A stretch of DNA of 64,000 nt from Heterobilharzia americana (taxonomy: Eukaryota > Platyhelminthes > Trematoda > Strigeidida > Schistosomatidae). Both the position numbers and the translations under genes were made by a program. Shown here in pieces: positions 33,287 to 46,965 of the stretch (the stretch's first letter is position 1; each line of letters begins with the position of its first letter). The notes beneath the pieces were generated by a model. That model was not told where the DNA came from. It was given only the letters and a program-made list of their open reading frames with translations, and ran no database searches. The DNA is taken from the NCBI GenBank assembly GCA_944470555.2, contig OX104130.1:45541491-45605490 (forward strand). Reading direction: 5' to 3'.

Positions 33287-36200
33287 AGCATTTTGGGTTG
33301 AATTATTTTACTCGTAGCAGTGACCATGGTTCTTAGAACCTGAAGTCATGTTGGTTAAGATAGTTCCTGTTTGATCATAACAAGAGAATTTCTTTTCTTA
33401 TGAATTCAATTGACCAACGGTCGACGTTAACGTGAAACGCATATCGCTGTATCTCATAACCCAGCTAGCATCTCATTAATTTCGGTCAATAGTCGTTTAT
33501 CGTGGATACCAAATGGCCTCCGGAGGCAGAAGATCAGCTACTACTACTCTGTATGCTTTCAGGCTTTTGAGAGTCTTCTCAATTCTCTTACACCTTAGTG
33601 TCAATTTCGATTTCTCAGTTTGAATTTGGATCATGGATAACTGGAGTATGGCTTTAAGTCATTTTAACTCTTTATAAATATGCCTACTCCGAGAGTTAAT
33701 CAAAAGCACGTCTGTTTCGGCTATTATTCTGGTAGTTATCACCTTTTCCTGATCAACTTCTAAATCTAAACAGCTGCTAACTGCTATCCATTATTGATCC
33801 CTTTTCATCTTATTCAGTTTTGTTCCCCATTGTTGCTTGTGGTCGTTGTGAAGACTCGGAACTAGTTTTTCCCGCTCTTTATTGCTAATCTGGGCTGCAT
33901 GGAATGAATATCTGACTATCAGTTAATTACCAAGATTGAACGACATTCCATTAATTCTCTATAGCAACAGGGTGTAGCCTCCATTGTTGGCTTGACGTTG
34001 GCGCTAACCGAGTGAGATCATACTTCTCCTTATGTTTGTACTTAGTGTTAGCCAGGAAAAGGTGACTTAGGACGAAGTCGTAGCAAACAACCGTCGTTGT
34101 GGGTTAGCTGAGATGAAATTTTCTGCATAAACCATCATGTCTTTCTGCCTGACTCATAGTCCTTGGTTCAGCATTAAGGCTGCACGGTATTATAGTTGCA
34201 TCTGATTGTCTGAATTTTGGTAGCGCGATTGACAGCTGTTCTTAGAATGCATTCTTCATATTACCCGGATTACAGTCAGTGAGTGTGTAAGGAGGTAGAA
34301 CACAGTCGTCACTTAGTGTTATGATTTTTAACGGTGCTTACAGATTTATTTACTCGAACTTCAAGCAACTGGCTGTTACTGCAGGAGGAGGTAAATTACG
34401 GTCGTTTGGGTTTTGTATACTACTGGAGATATGCGGATGGTTAACAATTCCCGGTTTAGGTAAATGCATGAAATATTCTGAGATGATTGCAGATGGATTT
34501 CTGTCAGATTTAATGAAGTAAACAACGGCACTACAGTTTTGTATATTTAAGTAAAACAAGAGATACCATGGTTTCTATCAGAATTATTTGCTGTCTTAGT
34601 TGGTTAGGCTTTAGATGTTAGATGCTTAAATGTGTGGAGACCAGAGATGATATTTCGTTGACCTTTAAAGATGATTGACGGAAAGAATATAGAAGCAGTA
34701 GTCTCACTAACAGCAAGATGTAATGAAGATAGAAGAGAAAAGGTGATCGTAATAATTATAGTTTGTTGTCTATATGTGATATGTGGGCGACTGGTACTCT
34801 TTAGCTAACAGCTCGAACGACGTTGATTGGAAACAGTCTCACTATTTAGGGAGTTTTTGAGGTTTGGAGTATTTACAGGAAAACAAAAACTTCCTAAAGA
34901 ATCCTATGTGTGGTGACTGCAAGGTACAGAGCAATGTGGGATGGATATATATTAGGACCAGGCTTCCCGTATTTTCTCGTCACAGGGTTGGAAGATGACA
35001 TAACTGGGAGTAATGAATCCCGAAGGAAACAAACTACTTGATTGTGTTGTGTATTTGAGCTGGGTGGTTTAATCGATTAAATGATTAAATCATCCAGCTC
35101 AGAGAACACGACTATGATCATCTACCTGAGCTACAAATATTCTCCATTTCGGAAACAAAGTGTTATGATCACACTCTTATTTTGGCCAACTATAAGGCTT
35201 ATCTCTGAGATTTTAAATATTATAACTGTTTACACTAAGTAGGTAATTTTAACCTTACAACTCTCCAAATCGTACTCCCTGAATTTTAGGTTTCATAAGA
35301 ATAACAGTCAGTGAAATAGCAACATACTGTGACCATGTTGAGGTAACAACCGTCAGTTAAGTCCGAAGATTGAGCTTAGTTTTAAGGATTTCCTCTGTGG
35401 AATCGTGTGTAAAATGTCTCGTTTAGTTGCGGTTTTAAGATACACATGAAATGAAATTCCAAACATGTCAACACACATTATACTAGTTTGACATTCATTG
35501 TGAGCTATTTGTTTTAAAACTTGGCTGTAGATGTTCCGGACCATTTGAATTATGGTTAATATTCTTCTTTTCTAAACAATAACTACACTATGTGAAATGG
35601 TTAACTATTGAAGTAACTGAGTGAATGCGAGCGATAATACTGGATAGGAATAGCGACTGTTCCTTCCCAGAACCTTATACTTCACTGAGCCGCGGGAATC
35701 AAAAGACAAAGACAGGTTTATGATTGCAGGGAAGACGTTTTATTCGACAAAAGTACATCATTCATTTACAGTTTTCATGAACCTATAAAACCACAAGATC
35801 GAACGTGGTGATACGCTGAGAATTTCAAATTGTACCACAAATTGTTTGGAATAAAGTGAATTATTATTATTATTATTATTGAATATTTACTTTGATTGGT
35901 GAACTGTAAGGTAAATTGTTCAATAAGGTTTTTCCTGATCACACAGTGACATGTAACAGAAATGAAAATCCAAATTTTTTACCTTAGCAGATGATGACTT
36001 AAAATGTCAACTTCCATTTAGGCTACTTCCTATCAACTGTGATGTTTTATTGGAGTATAAAGTTGACTGTACGAGTTGTATTTTTACCATAATCCTGCGA
36101 ATCTAGTTTATTGACAGCTTTCTAGTTGTTGATAAGCGTGACTTCAATGTGCATCCATTTTTTAATATCTTCGTAAACTACGAAGTAATCTCTTTTTTTT

Positions 36201-38090
36201 AATGTCATGCTACAAGGCTTTTTACTCGTTAACCTATTCGTCTCCACATACTCTATTAAAATCACATTACTTCAAACGAGAATCGTGTTTGTGAGGGTTA
36301 ATAATTTTTAATTTATGTTCTGGAGATCTCTAGGAGGATGTTATTTGTTGGCGTATGTTGACGTATGAAATAAATAAAAAAGCCAAAGAAAGGAGTTTTT
36401 GACTTCTAGTTTAGGCCTTGTGTATCGGTTGCTCAGTAAGAAATTCTGACTGAAAGCGTGTATGTTGCGCCCAATAACAAATCTTATCTCTATGTAATCT
36501 TTTGATCTTCACGCATATTGTTTGTTTCTTATCCCGTTTAACGGTAGTAGTAGGTTTCTGAAGATATAGAACAATGGGTTATTCGTGTATATGCTTTCCT
36601 TTCGAATTCTCTCCACCTTCCGAGGTCTGAGTTATCAGACACTATAGTCAGCAGTTATATAATAGGTATTTTTTTATAGCCGAATGTCTTAATCTCTAAA
36701 TAGCCGTTGAGTAGTCGTCACTGATTTGGGGATATTTATTTTCCTCTTCAACAAGTATTTTTGCAGCTTCGCAGAGGTATATGAAAATATCTTGTTGTTG
36801 ATACTGATATTGGCATAATTAAATCATTTCAGGGTATGTAACCTGTTTTCCCACTGAAAGGATTTAAGTTAGAGTACGCTGTATATCGTCCTGTCTCAGT
36901 AAGAAACCTGTCTAACATGAATTTCTTATCTCTTTAGAGTACGCTTGGTTAAAAATGTTCACCAAGAGATGCGCCTTGCAGCATAACATAACATCATTAG
37001 GAAGGGATAAAAGTGACATAGAGAGGAGGAAAAAATGTGCGGAAGCCAAAATAAAGATGGATCATTGACGAAGCGGTCTGAAAGATGCAGTCAGAGAGGC
37101 ATTCATTACTTTCGTATAATATATGGATCAGTAAGGTTACCTGATGGTCTTAAGTGGTTTTAGTACTGAGCGACGTCCCAAGTTACAGAGTTGCGTGACC
37201 TCTCGGACTCCATCCATAAGATCGTGAGGGATCAACGGATTCAAACCCAACGCAAATTTCCCTTATCCTGTGACCTTACACTGACCACCTCTTCTTTGCC
37301 TTCAGCCGGTCTGATGATAAGTAAACAGTGAGCGATATGTAGCTACTTAGATGATCTTCGTGATATATGTTCAAGGCGCTGAAGCTGGCGCTTCAAGACT
37401 GCAACATCTACTGAATAACGTTTATCATCATGCCCAAACATCAGGATTAATTGGGTGTTTCCATCTGATGCTAGCAGCACTACGCAGGCCGATATCATCA
37501 GCTGAGACAGGTCAGGTTTCACAAACCTTAAGCAGATCTGTCTGCACTGACGTATTGTGCACCTGACCCATTCCAGACAGGCTAATTTTATGTGGTACCA
37601 AAGGCGAACTAGATATACTGCATTAAGATTACACAATGGTTTAATGTAGTATCGTATTTAGTTAGATTTGGATTTTAATTGTATATAAGGTTTATTCGGT
37701 TAGTTTACTTGTTTGCTTACACTGTTAACATCTACTGAAGTGTATTCACCATGTTTTATGTATTGAAACGGAAATATTGCAGAATCAACTAATGGGAAGT
37801 GTTTCAAGAAATATGGTATATAGAATATGCTTAACACATCAGGTGTCTGAGTCATGTGTTACGTTTAACCATTGTTTATTCGGATGTGGTGTATTATTTG
37901 AATTAGGAGTGGATTGTAAAAGGAGTTAAGAGAGGTTGGACTGAAACATTCCACCCACTCATGAAGTTTTTAAATGCTAGTATGAGGTGTGCAGGGAAAT
38001 AAAGACTTCCTAGTTGAGAATTGCGTGACGACTGAAATGAATATTTAGAGAATCTAGGGTACCCTTCTGGCTTGCAATCGACCTTGATGA
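33283..38090. other. Long unassigned intergenic stretch
   Basis: Contains a small imperfect inverted repeat at 35057-35101, an (ATT)n run at 35862-35880, and short frames on both strands at 34321-34559 and 37343-37636 that match nothing recognised. Parts (33460-34300, 37100-37640) are less AT-rich and look like old repeat DNA, but no family could be named. Confidence 0.4.
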
Positions 38091-38094
38091 CTCA

Positions 38095-38290
38095 GATGCA
38101 TCCACATCTTGTTTTCATTTTAACCTTTTCATTACAGTCCCTTGTTTAATGTTACCCAGTTTGATTTCTTGGCATTCTCTTACTTTTTGTTGTCATTTAT
38201 ACTTTTTGCTTTCGTCTCGTTGCCTTATACTTTGATGTGCTGATGTTGGGGTATAGCACGTTTGAGTTTGTTACAAGCCTCATGTTGATA
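38095..38290 (+). mobile_element. Possible CR1-like 3' UTR fragment
   Basis: The T-rich run (tcccttgtttaatgttaccc to ttgccttatactttgatgtg) followed by a gcacgtttgagtttgttac stretch resembles the 3' UTRs at 11580-11765 and 20600-20760. No coding part is attached. Confidence 0.35.
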
Positions 38291-39595
38291 CTGACTGAAG
38301 GAAGTTTGGAATACAAACATCTTAGTCAGAGATTTTGTTCCCTCATTTCTTTTATGGTCAGGACAGATATAAAGGATATTAGCTTGTCAGTATTTTCAAT
38401 CTTAAGCTATAGTTGACGAATTATCCAACTAGTAACTGACAAGACCCAGTGGATATTACTACATAAAGTGTATAAGTTTGAAATATCCCCAGTAAATATG
38501 AATGCTTTTCACTTAGTAGGAATAGTAGTGTTTGGTAACCCATACGTTTTCACAACACTCTCGATATTTATTAGAAAAAAGTACTCCATAGTTTTTTTAC
38601 GTATGCAAGTATCGTTTACTCCATTATCATTAGTTTAATTTATTTTATTATCCTTATCCCCTTTAATTACGGCGAAATTACATTTCAGGTGCTGATTTCA
38701 AATTATCTTTATTCCTCGCTATAATGTAACGGTGATTAAACAGATATATGCTATTTTGGCTGGGTTATATATAGTACTGGTGATTCTAAGTAGTAAACTC
38801 TTTAAAAGTCGTTAGAATTTCGTTGAAATTTCATTTAGTGTGTATGCTTGTTAGGTTAGTGAGCAGAAAAAGATGACGTTAGAAATTCGGAAGTTTTATT
38901 TTTACCTGCTCTATGTTTAATCTATTTGAATTTGGGTGTGATTTAACTGCATAATCACTGTCTTACTTTTTGATCAGTCTGTTAATGATTTTCACTCTAT
39001 GCATTCTTCATACACTTGCACAAATACATATGTACATATTTAAGTGTGTACAGACTTTCATGCTACTTCAACTGACTGAAAATACAGTAAAGAAAGGTAA
39101 GCACAAGCATACCTGTAACATAGACAAAAGTTGCCACAACACAGAGAAATCGACTAATTCACCAGAGGGGCGACAGACCAGATAAAATATGTTGTGTATC
39201 TAGTTGGTTAATGTTTTTCAATGGTTTTTCTCATGAAGGTGGATTTTATGTTAGAGACTGATAGGTAAGTGGAAAGGAGAGGAGAAGGTGAAAGTATACA
39301 AACATTAAGGTAAAAGGATTGGTCAGTCGACTGTCATTTTGCTTGAATGAATTTGAAGATGTATCGCTTGACTGAGATGATTGATTATTATCATTGTTAG
39401 GCATTTTGATTTTCTACTTCTCCTTCTTCGTCTACTTTTAGTCTTCTGTCCTGTTACTTTCAAACACATGATTGACTTTTTAAAATTTGCTTCTTTTTGT
39501 TTTGTAGCTTTTACCTTAAATAGGAAATAGGGGAGAGTGAGTGAAAGATAATAGAAAACAAATATGTTTAGTAGAAAGCTTGAAAGGTACAAATC
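38291..39595. other. Unassigned intergenic stretch
   Basis: Short accidental frames only. Confidence 0.4.
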
Positions 39596-39599
39596 TTTT

Positions 39600-39775
39600 A
39601 CCACAATAGAAACAGATTCCGAAATCATTATCCCTTGGAGCTGTTTCGTTCTAGTATGTTACTCCTCAGTGGTGTGCACCCAAGACCTGGCTAGAGATTG
39701 AAATCAGGACCTTCAGCTTTTACAGCAAATGCGTTAACCACTCTGCCACTGGGTCCAGTGGTTCACAGTTTCCAA
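39600..39775 (-). mobile_element. tRNA-like SINE with hammerhead core motifs
   Basis: Minus strand: a tRNA-like head (box A-like gtggcagagtggttaac at about 39750-39734) and then hammerhead core words, CTGAGGAG at 39669-39662 and CGAAAC at 39658-39653, with triplet CTC at 39650-39648. Both core words are intact, unlike in the other copies, but the helices flanking them (stems I and II) are poorly paired, so it is probably inactive. Confidence 0.7.
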
Positions 39776-42700
39776 CTTCTGTCAATTCGCGGTATAGCCC
39801 GACTGTTCACCGATGCAACCCCGTAGAAAGTCTGTGATACTTTAGCATTACGATATAGAGTAAGTTGTTATTAACACTGATAAGGAAATACATGTGTCTA
39901 ATTGGATAGAGCCTTATTGAGTTTCTTTCATATATGACTACTAAAGTTTCTCGAAGACTTTAAAGTGTAATCGTTTTCAACTATTATACTTACCGACATG
40001 TTGATATTTTTTAATCACTGGTTTGACTTTGTTTTCTGTTGGTATCCACGACACTGTCACGTTTACTCAACGGGATCTGAAAGCTGCTCTGTTATAGAAG
40101 GCTATTGAAATTAGTTGCTTTTATTCTTTTACAAACATTTAAAGCATATTTTGGTTGATTTATTTGATAATAATGGGTGCATATAGAAAAACGGATTTTA
40201 GAATCTAATTTCTTTTATTGTGAGAAAAAGCTCAGATTTCTAAGACAACTAACTTATAAGTTACTTTGTAACAACAGTAGACTATGAAATGTTCCATGAA
40301 ATCCGAAGAAAATATCAGGTTGGATTAAATATTACTGTAAGTTTACACTACTTGCAAACGCTGCTAAGCCTGTTTGACACTGGTTAGTTGTACCATTTTG
40401 CTTCAAGGCCATCAACCTATACCACTTACATAAGGTTTCTCACAAAAAAAAACACTCACTGGATACATTGTTAATCAGCAAACCCGTTGAAATCCATCAA
40501 TTCTCAATTAAAAACTTTCAGTCAACGATTAGGCAACATTTTAAACTTTTTCTCAACACTTTTGTTTTGTGATGATAATTATTCTGAAGCTAGTCATTTG
40601 CACATAAAATATAGAATGGATGAAAATGTAATGGTCATTGGTGCCTAGCTTGAAGATAAATTTTCAAAAGTTCTTAACTGCAAGCTTTAACAGAGGAGGT
40701 TAATCTGGAAAGTGGATACCAAAAGATGACATTCACTAGTGCGTACCCTTCTTCATTTAATTAAAAGAGTTCGGAAACATGTTAAAACGCATTGTAAACA
40801 GTTGCGTAGACGAATGTTTACTTGCTATAAAATATTAGGGTTTGGCACTCTATCCTGCTTTGATTATGTGTGTGTGATTATGTGTGCAGAACTCTAAATT
40901 ATTTCGAAACTAAGTGAGATAACGTCTTACTACCTCCTTCAACGTTTAGACGTTTTACAGCCGAATTCCTTGAGTGATGAACATTACAAAAAACTGTCAG
41001 AAAATTACCTGACAAAATATTTTACTTCATCGGGAGTGAAATGTTTTGAAATATTTATTTCTACTGTAGAAAATTAAAATTACGCGTTTGTGATAAACAT
41101 GATATTCTTAAGTCACCCAAACTTCTTAACAAGAGTGGATCTGAAATACCATGAATATTCAGCATTTCCGGTCATGAAAAAATTATATTTGTGAGAAATA
41201 GGTGATTTAAATAAACATCTGAAGTTATACTATTGAATTGTATGCTACAAAGGTAAACTTGCAGTAAATTTCTATAATTATTCTTTTTTCAGTTAATAAT
41301 ACAGACAATAACTGGCTTCAGGTTAAATGAGTTTTAGATTTTAGAAAAAGCATGGTAAAATTAACTGAAATTAAGTTTATTTTCTCAATCCAATTAAAAA
41401 TAAGCATCTGCTTCGTAGTCAGTTAAAATACATTTACAATTTCTGTTTCTACTTAATTAGGTGGTATTTTATCTCTAAGTAGGTCACTGTGTTATACATT
41501 TTATATAAATAGCAACATATGTATATCATGATTTAACAAGCAACCGAGTATTTTCTTATTTCTGAGCAAGTTTTTGAATAATAATTAAGATGTTATAGAA
41601 ATCTTTATCCTCTTCTAGTCTAGTACATGCGATTTCATTTTGTATATAGAAGTAATTTTCCGGAAATCTGAAGGCAGTTTATTTCGAAACTGAAATCAAC
41701 GTCGTTTACATGAATACTAAGAGTCTAAGACTATGGAGACAATAGCTTCAACTCGTTACCAGACATGTGAGAATTATGCTTACATAAATTTCTCTTGAAA
41801 TGAAGTGATATCGTCTCAACTCCATGGTTAGCTATCTTTCCTTTGAGGTACTGTAGCTACTTGTGTAGGATGGTACTCCAAACGCTGGCTAAGGCGATGG
41901 ATTCTCATTGATGATCTTGTTATGGTCTGTACAAATCATTTGTTCAAGGTGTTATGACGACCTGCTAAAGTAAAGAACCTTCATCTTATTCAGGCTAATA
42001 ATTGCACTTCTGGGAGGACTGATGTCTTTAAAGAGCCATCGTCTTCTTAGAATCGGTGAAAAACGGAAAAGCTGTCGATAGGTTGTGAAATGAGGATGTT
42101 AGCAATGGTTGGCCTATTCGTTAATAAATTGCATAGTTATTCTCACAATGAAATGGTATATTTCTAGTTGGGTTTTCTAATGATACACCTGTATTACTTG
42201 TTTATTAATTAGAATTGACGATTTCAATCAAGAATTACTGCCATTTCAAGAAACTATGAAAAACATCAGGCAACAATTTTTGAAACAAAACTCGTCATCT
42301 TTTATCAGTTTTCGAGCTAACTCACCTTAAAAATTAAACTTAGGAAGCTAATTAAGCTCAGTGCCTTCTTATAAACTCTTTTACTTTGATTTTGTTTTAT
42401 GTCGGAAGGTGTATTTGGCATTGTCTTATAAATTTTTGGGAAGTATAAAAGTACCATAAAAGCTGGTAATTAAGTAGGATTTACAGAAGGGGATAAATAG
42501 AAAGATTTCTACTTCTTATAAGTTTCTGCAAAACTGTCAGTTTTGTAAGGTCAGAAAATATGTTTCCTTGATTAAGTAACATATAGGAAGGATGATTGTC
42601 TTATTTAGTTATCGATGCATTTAGTGAAGACGTTTTACTCAGCCATTCACTTTTCACACAAATGATATAGTTTCGTTATCTCTGTTAGCTATCTCACATA

Positions 42701-42785
42701 GTCAAATTGATAATCAATACAATGCTCCCCTTTCTAATTCAAATAAATTTGGATTGAGATGAGAAATCCTGACTGGAGAGTCAGT
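39776..42785. other. Long AT-rich stretch, nothing recognised
   Basis: No open frame of note and no repeat family recognised. Confidence 0.4.
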
Positions 42786-42789
42786 AGGA

Positions 42790-42970
42790 GCAAAACCTTT
42801 AATGATTGGAGTGAAATAAAAATCTGGTTAGCAATCGGGTCTCATAGTTCAGTTGGTAGACCACTGGTCTGGGAATCCGGTGGCCACTGGTTCGAATCCT
42901 ACCCACCGCCCGTATTTTCATTTCATCTTCAATCATCACCCAAACCAGGACTATCTCAGATGATCAAGCT
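42790..42970 (+). mobile_element. tRNA-derived SINE, family A
   Basis: Box A-like tagttcagttgg at 42845-42856 and box B ggttcgaatcc at 42889-42899, correct spacing, then the family tail catttcatcttcaatcatca. The 5' flank aatgattggagtgaaataaa is shared with the 18262 copy, so the unit starts before the tRNA-like head. It looks like a tRNA but lacks a matching acceptor stem. Confidence 0.85.
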
Positions 42971-43795
42971 GGTAACTTAGTTATTATTGGTGAAATAATT
43001 AGTTTATCAATACCTTATGAATAGCTGAATATTTATAAGCTGTCTACATGAAATTCTATCCAGAGATTTTGTACCTGTTGTCGTTTATAAACAATGCCAG
43101 GCTTTAGACGTAACTGAATGGTGAGAAATTCCTACATCAGTGAAATGATAGATTTGGTTCACTCTATTGCTGTATCACTTGAGTCAGTGCATACACTCAA
43201 TTTCTTGACCGCTTTATATTTATCTGCAAGAAAATTCTTGGTACTTTATTAGTTGCCATTCTATTCTTTTATCCAACTGAATTACTTCTTTGAATCATAA
43301 ATAAATACGCTCAAAAGTTCAAAATAATACAACATAACAGTGTGAATGTTACGTATACGTGTATGTGTACACAGAATTACACGTGGAATCTAATTATGGC
43401 GGTTTCTCTGTCACAATTTCCGAATTTATTTTAACCAATTTTCACTTCTGACAGGATGTATGTTTTTCGATATCAGATAGTTTTAAACATACAGCTGACT
43501 GGTGAAGTATCTACGGAATTATGGAATTTTTTTATGTTTGCAATAAATATTATCGTTTGAACTTCAAGTCAATCTTTCTTACCTTTAGAGCTACTATGGA
43601 GATGTTACAAGTGATTTACAATTTCGCTAGACTTTGTGTTTGTGTAAAATCGTGTAGGACTCTGAAACATCCTTGTTCTCTTAGACTGCTCACTGTAAGT
43701 GGATGTTATCATTTCTTTAAAATATATACTAAAAATCTAGTTGCCCATAAAAGAAGCTTACTCAAGTTCACAACTAATAAATCCAATGTGAAATA
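42971..43795. other. Unassigned stretch
   Basis: One 91-codon frame at 43521-43796 starts with a real ATG but shows no recognisable domain; likely chance. Confidence 0.4.
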
Positions 43796-43799
43796 GTCT

Positions 43800-46735
43800 A
43801 GCTATATCCAGACACAACCTCGCCTGGATAACTAGTTGACTAGTAACTAGCCGGTACTAAGCCCGGGTAAAGAGGGAAGGTTGGGTGTAAGGCTAGCGAC
43901 CCTACCCCATAAAACTAATCCAACCACTGCAGAAACTTCAAAGCACAATCAAAGTATAAAAAATAAAAACCAAATTATTCCTCTCTGGAATCGGAGAGGC
44001 GAAATGACGTCGGTTGGTGAAAGCCTTCGGGAAGCCAATTGGCCGATGTGTCTCCTCCCTCTCTATGAAAGCGAAAGTAAACATGGGGACATGGAGTGTC
44101 CGCACCATATTTGAACCCAGTAAGGCAGCCCAGATTGCAAACGAGAAGAGAAGGTATCTCATTGAAGTGATAGGAATTTGCGAAATCAGATGGAATGGGA
44201 TTGGACTCTCCGAACTGTCAACTGGAGAGTCAATAATCTACTCTGATATTGTCACCCAGACGACAACCAGGAGCACATTGAGTTGTCGAGTGGATATCAT
44301 GATGTCCTACCCTCAAGAGCATCGAAGGCTCTCTGTCATGCAGTGGGAACCGATCTCCTTATGCAGGGTGAGGATCATGACAGCAAGGTTCAATTTGAAA
44401 GGAAGGAAGGAAGGAAGGTCACAATCATAGAATGCTACGTGCCAAGTAATAATGCAGATGAAGAGAAGAAGGAGGAATTCTACAGACAACTATAATAAGC
44501 ACTGGACAAGACGTTAGTTGGTGATATCGAAATTCTTATGGGCGACATGAATGTCAAACTGGGAGTGGAGAACACAGGAAGAGAACAAACCATGTGCCAA
44601 GAAGCGCTCGGTGAGGTGATGAACGAGAATGGAGAATCGTTTGCAGAATTGTGTGCATTCAACGATTTGGTGATTGGAGTGAGGCAGTGTGTTCAAGCAC
44701 AAGGAAATCCACAAGGCAGCGACATGGATTTCACCATTCACCAGATGGACACACTACACTGAATATCAGATCGACTTCATCTCAATGTGAAGAAGGTGGA
44801 GACGAAAGACACTTCCACGACACACTGGCAAGTGAAGTAGAACTGGCTGCTGGTAGTAGAGACAGAGAGAGAGAGAGAGACCTGACAACATTGTATCAAA
44901 TGAGCAGGTTACTATCTGTTATGGAAGAGATCAACACAGTGCAGATGAAGCCAATGAGAGATAGTGAAGGAAATCTAATTCCTGAAGAGGAGAAACAAGG
45001 AAAACGGTGGGCTGACCACTTCAAAAAGCTCCTGAATCGACCAGTATTACCACCTGCACTTTGTGCAGAAATACCACCTGCAGCCCAGACACAGAACTAC
45101 AAGTGAGCATAAATCCTCCAAGGAAAGTGGAAGTCCTGAGCGCCATAAAGCTAGTGAAATGCGGGAAAGCAGCAGGACCAGATGGAATTCGTTCAGAAGC
45201 ACTGAGAGCTGACGCAGGGACAACAGTGGACATGCTCACACCACTATTGTAGAAGGTGTGGGAGGAAGGAAAGGTGGCTGCCAATTGATTAGAATAAGGG
45301 TCACCTTGTCAAACTGGCTAAGATAGGCGACTTAAGTGTTTGCATGAACTGGCGAGGAATCATGCTCCTGTCTCTGTCCATTCAAAGCAAGCAAAATATT
45401 AAGTCGCATCATCCTGGAGAGACTAAAGGATGCACTTGATTCAAAACTACTACCAGAACAAGCTGGCTTGCTTGCTTCAGGAAGAATGAATCATTTGTGG
45501 ACCAAATCGCAATGCTACGCATCATCATGGAACAGAGTATAGAATGGCAGTCAACTCAACTTCATCGATTTTGAAAAGGCCTTTGACGGCGTCAACTCAG
45601 AAGTAATTTGGCAGTTGCTCCAACACTATGGGATACCACAAACATTTATCAACCTCACTCAAGAACTATATGAAGACGCCACATGCCAAGTAATTCACAA
45701 TGGGCAGCTCAGTGATGCCTTTGAAGTGAAGACAGGAAGGAGTAAAACAAGGCTGTCTACTATCACCGATTATATTCATGATTGTAGTGGACTGGATCAT
45801 GTAGCAAACAGTGAGGAGCGAGGAGAGGAAGATACGTTGGGCCGGGGAAAAGAAACTAGAGGATTCGAATTTCACCGATGACATGTCTAATGTCACACAA
45901 AGTTGAATATCTACAGGTGAAAACTAAAAGGTTGACAGAAGAGGCATGGCAGGGCAGGGTAGGGCAGCGAAGATGGGACTTCAAGTGAACGTGGAGAGGA
46001 CAGAGGTGATGAAGAGACCCAACCAACAGCACCACCAACAACAATGCCAAGCTCCAATCACCTACAACGGGAGGAATCTAAAGGAAGTTGCCTCTTTCAC
46101 CTACCTAGATTGCATCGTTCCAACTACAGATAGCCGCACAGATGAGGACATCAAAGCCAACCAGGATCGAGACAGCAAGACAGGCCTTCCTTGATTAATA
46201 TGAAATCAGTGTGATCTTCTGCACTCAGCATAAAGCGTGAACAAGATCCGGATTTTCAACAACACCGTCAAGTCAGTGATTGTGTATCGTTCAGAAACTT
46301 AGCGCGTCACGATAAGCATTCCCAACAAACTGTAGACATTCATCAACAGCTGCCTACACTGGCTCGTTACTGAAGCTCATGTCCAGAAAGAATAAGCAAC
46401 AAGGAACTCTGGTTGGTGACGAACCAAGCAATAAGCTATCGCTGAACGAATATGCAGTGGAAGGAAGTGGAGATGGATTTGACTAAGCATACACAGAGAA
46501 GACGGTTTGGGGACATCACGCTGCAGGCCAGGCTCTCTAGTGAAACCCCGATGGGGAGCGACGAGTTGGGCGTCCGAGGCGAGGGTGACATGGAGGTAAT
46601 GGTGTGTGAGGAAGAAATGAGAGCTTGTGATCTTTTGTGGAGGCAGGTTCGAAAGATTGCAGAGAACAGAGTGGTATGGAGACGTGCTACTGAAGCCTTA
46701 TGTCCCACTAGGAACCCAAGGGACAAATAATAGTA
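43800..46735 (+). mobile_element. RTE (SR2)-like non-LTR retrotransposon, copy 1
   Basis: Begins with a 5' leader (ctagccggtactaagcccgg near 43848), then endonuclease and RT in several broken frames. Endonuclease landmarks: NMGTWSVRTIFEPSKAAQI near 44080-44135, ICEIRWNGIG near 44177, ECYVPSNN near 44431, ILMGDMNVKLG near 44534-44568. RT landmarks: VKCGKAAGPDGIRSEAL near 45155, IDFEKAFDGVNSEVIW near 45566-45613, LYEDATCQVIHNGQL near 45667-45710, and the C-terminal WRRATEALCP near 46678. It ends in the usual short AT-rich tail. EN nicks target DNA and RT copies the RNA in place; both are broken here by stops and frameshifts, and the YADD region is missing. Confidence 0.9.
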
Positions 46736-46774
46736 ATGATATCCCGTGACAGAAGCCCGAGTGTCTAGTTTGTA

Positions 46775-46965
46775 CTTTGTTCAGAGTATGATATTATTTT
46801 CATTATGATGGTGCAGATGGATAGTTGCCAGGAGTATAATCCATGGTATGGACTTTTTCCTTTTATGGACTCATCATCGTGATGTACTTTTATTTTAGTT
46901 AGTGATGTTATTCCTGCTGAAACTGATACATAAAAATCCACCGCTTCAAACGGCAGAGTGTTCTT
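46775..46965 (-). mobile_element. SINE with strongly degenerate hammerhead motif
   Basis: Minus strand. The stretch aataacatcactaacta is shared with the copy at 49200-49395. The ribozyme-like part (about 46885-46840) has TGATGAGTCC with stem II TCC/GGA still pairing, but the leading C of the first core and the GAAAC word are lost. The tRNA-like head is only a remnant. Confidence 0.55.

Noticed and set aside
42840..42905. tRNA gene
   Set aside because: Boxes A and B are good but no acceptor stem closes, and the same flanks recur at 18262, so it is a SINE.
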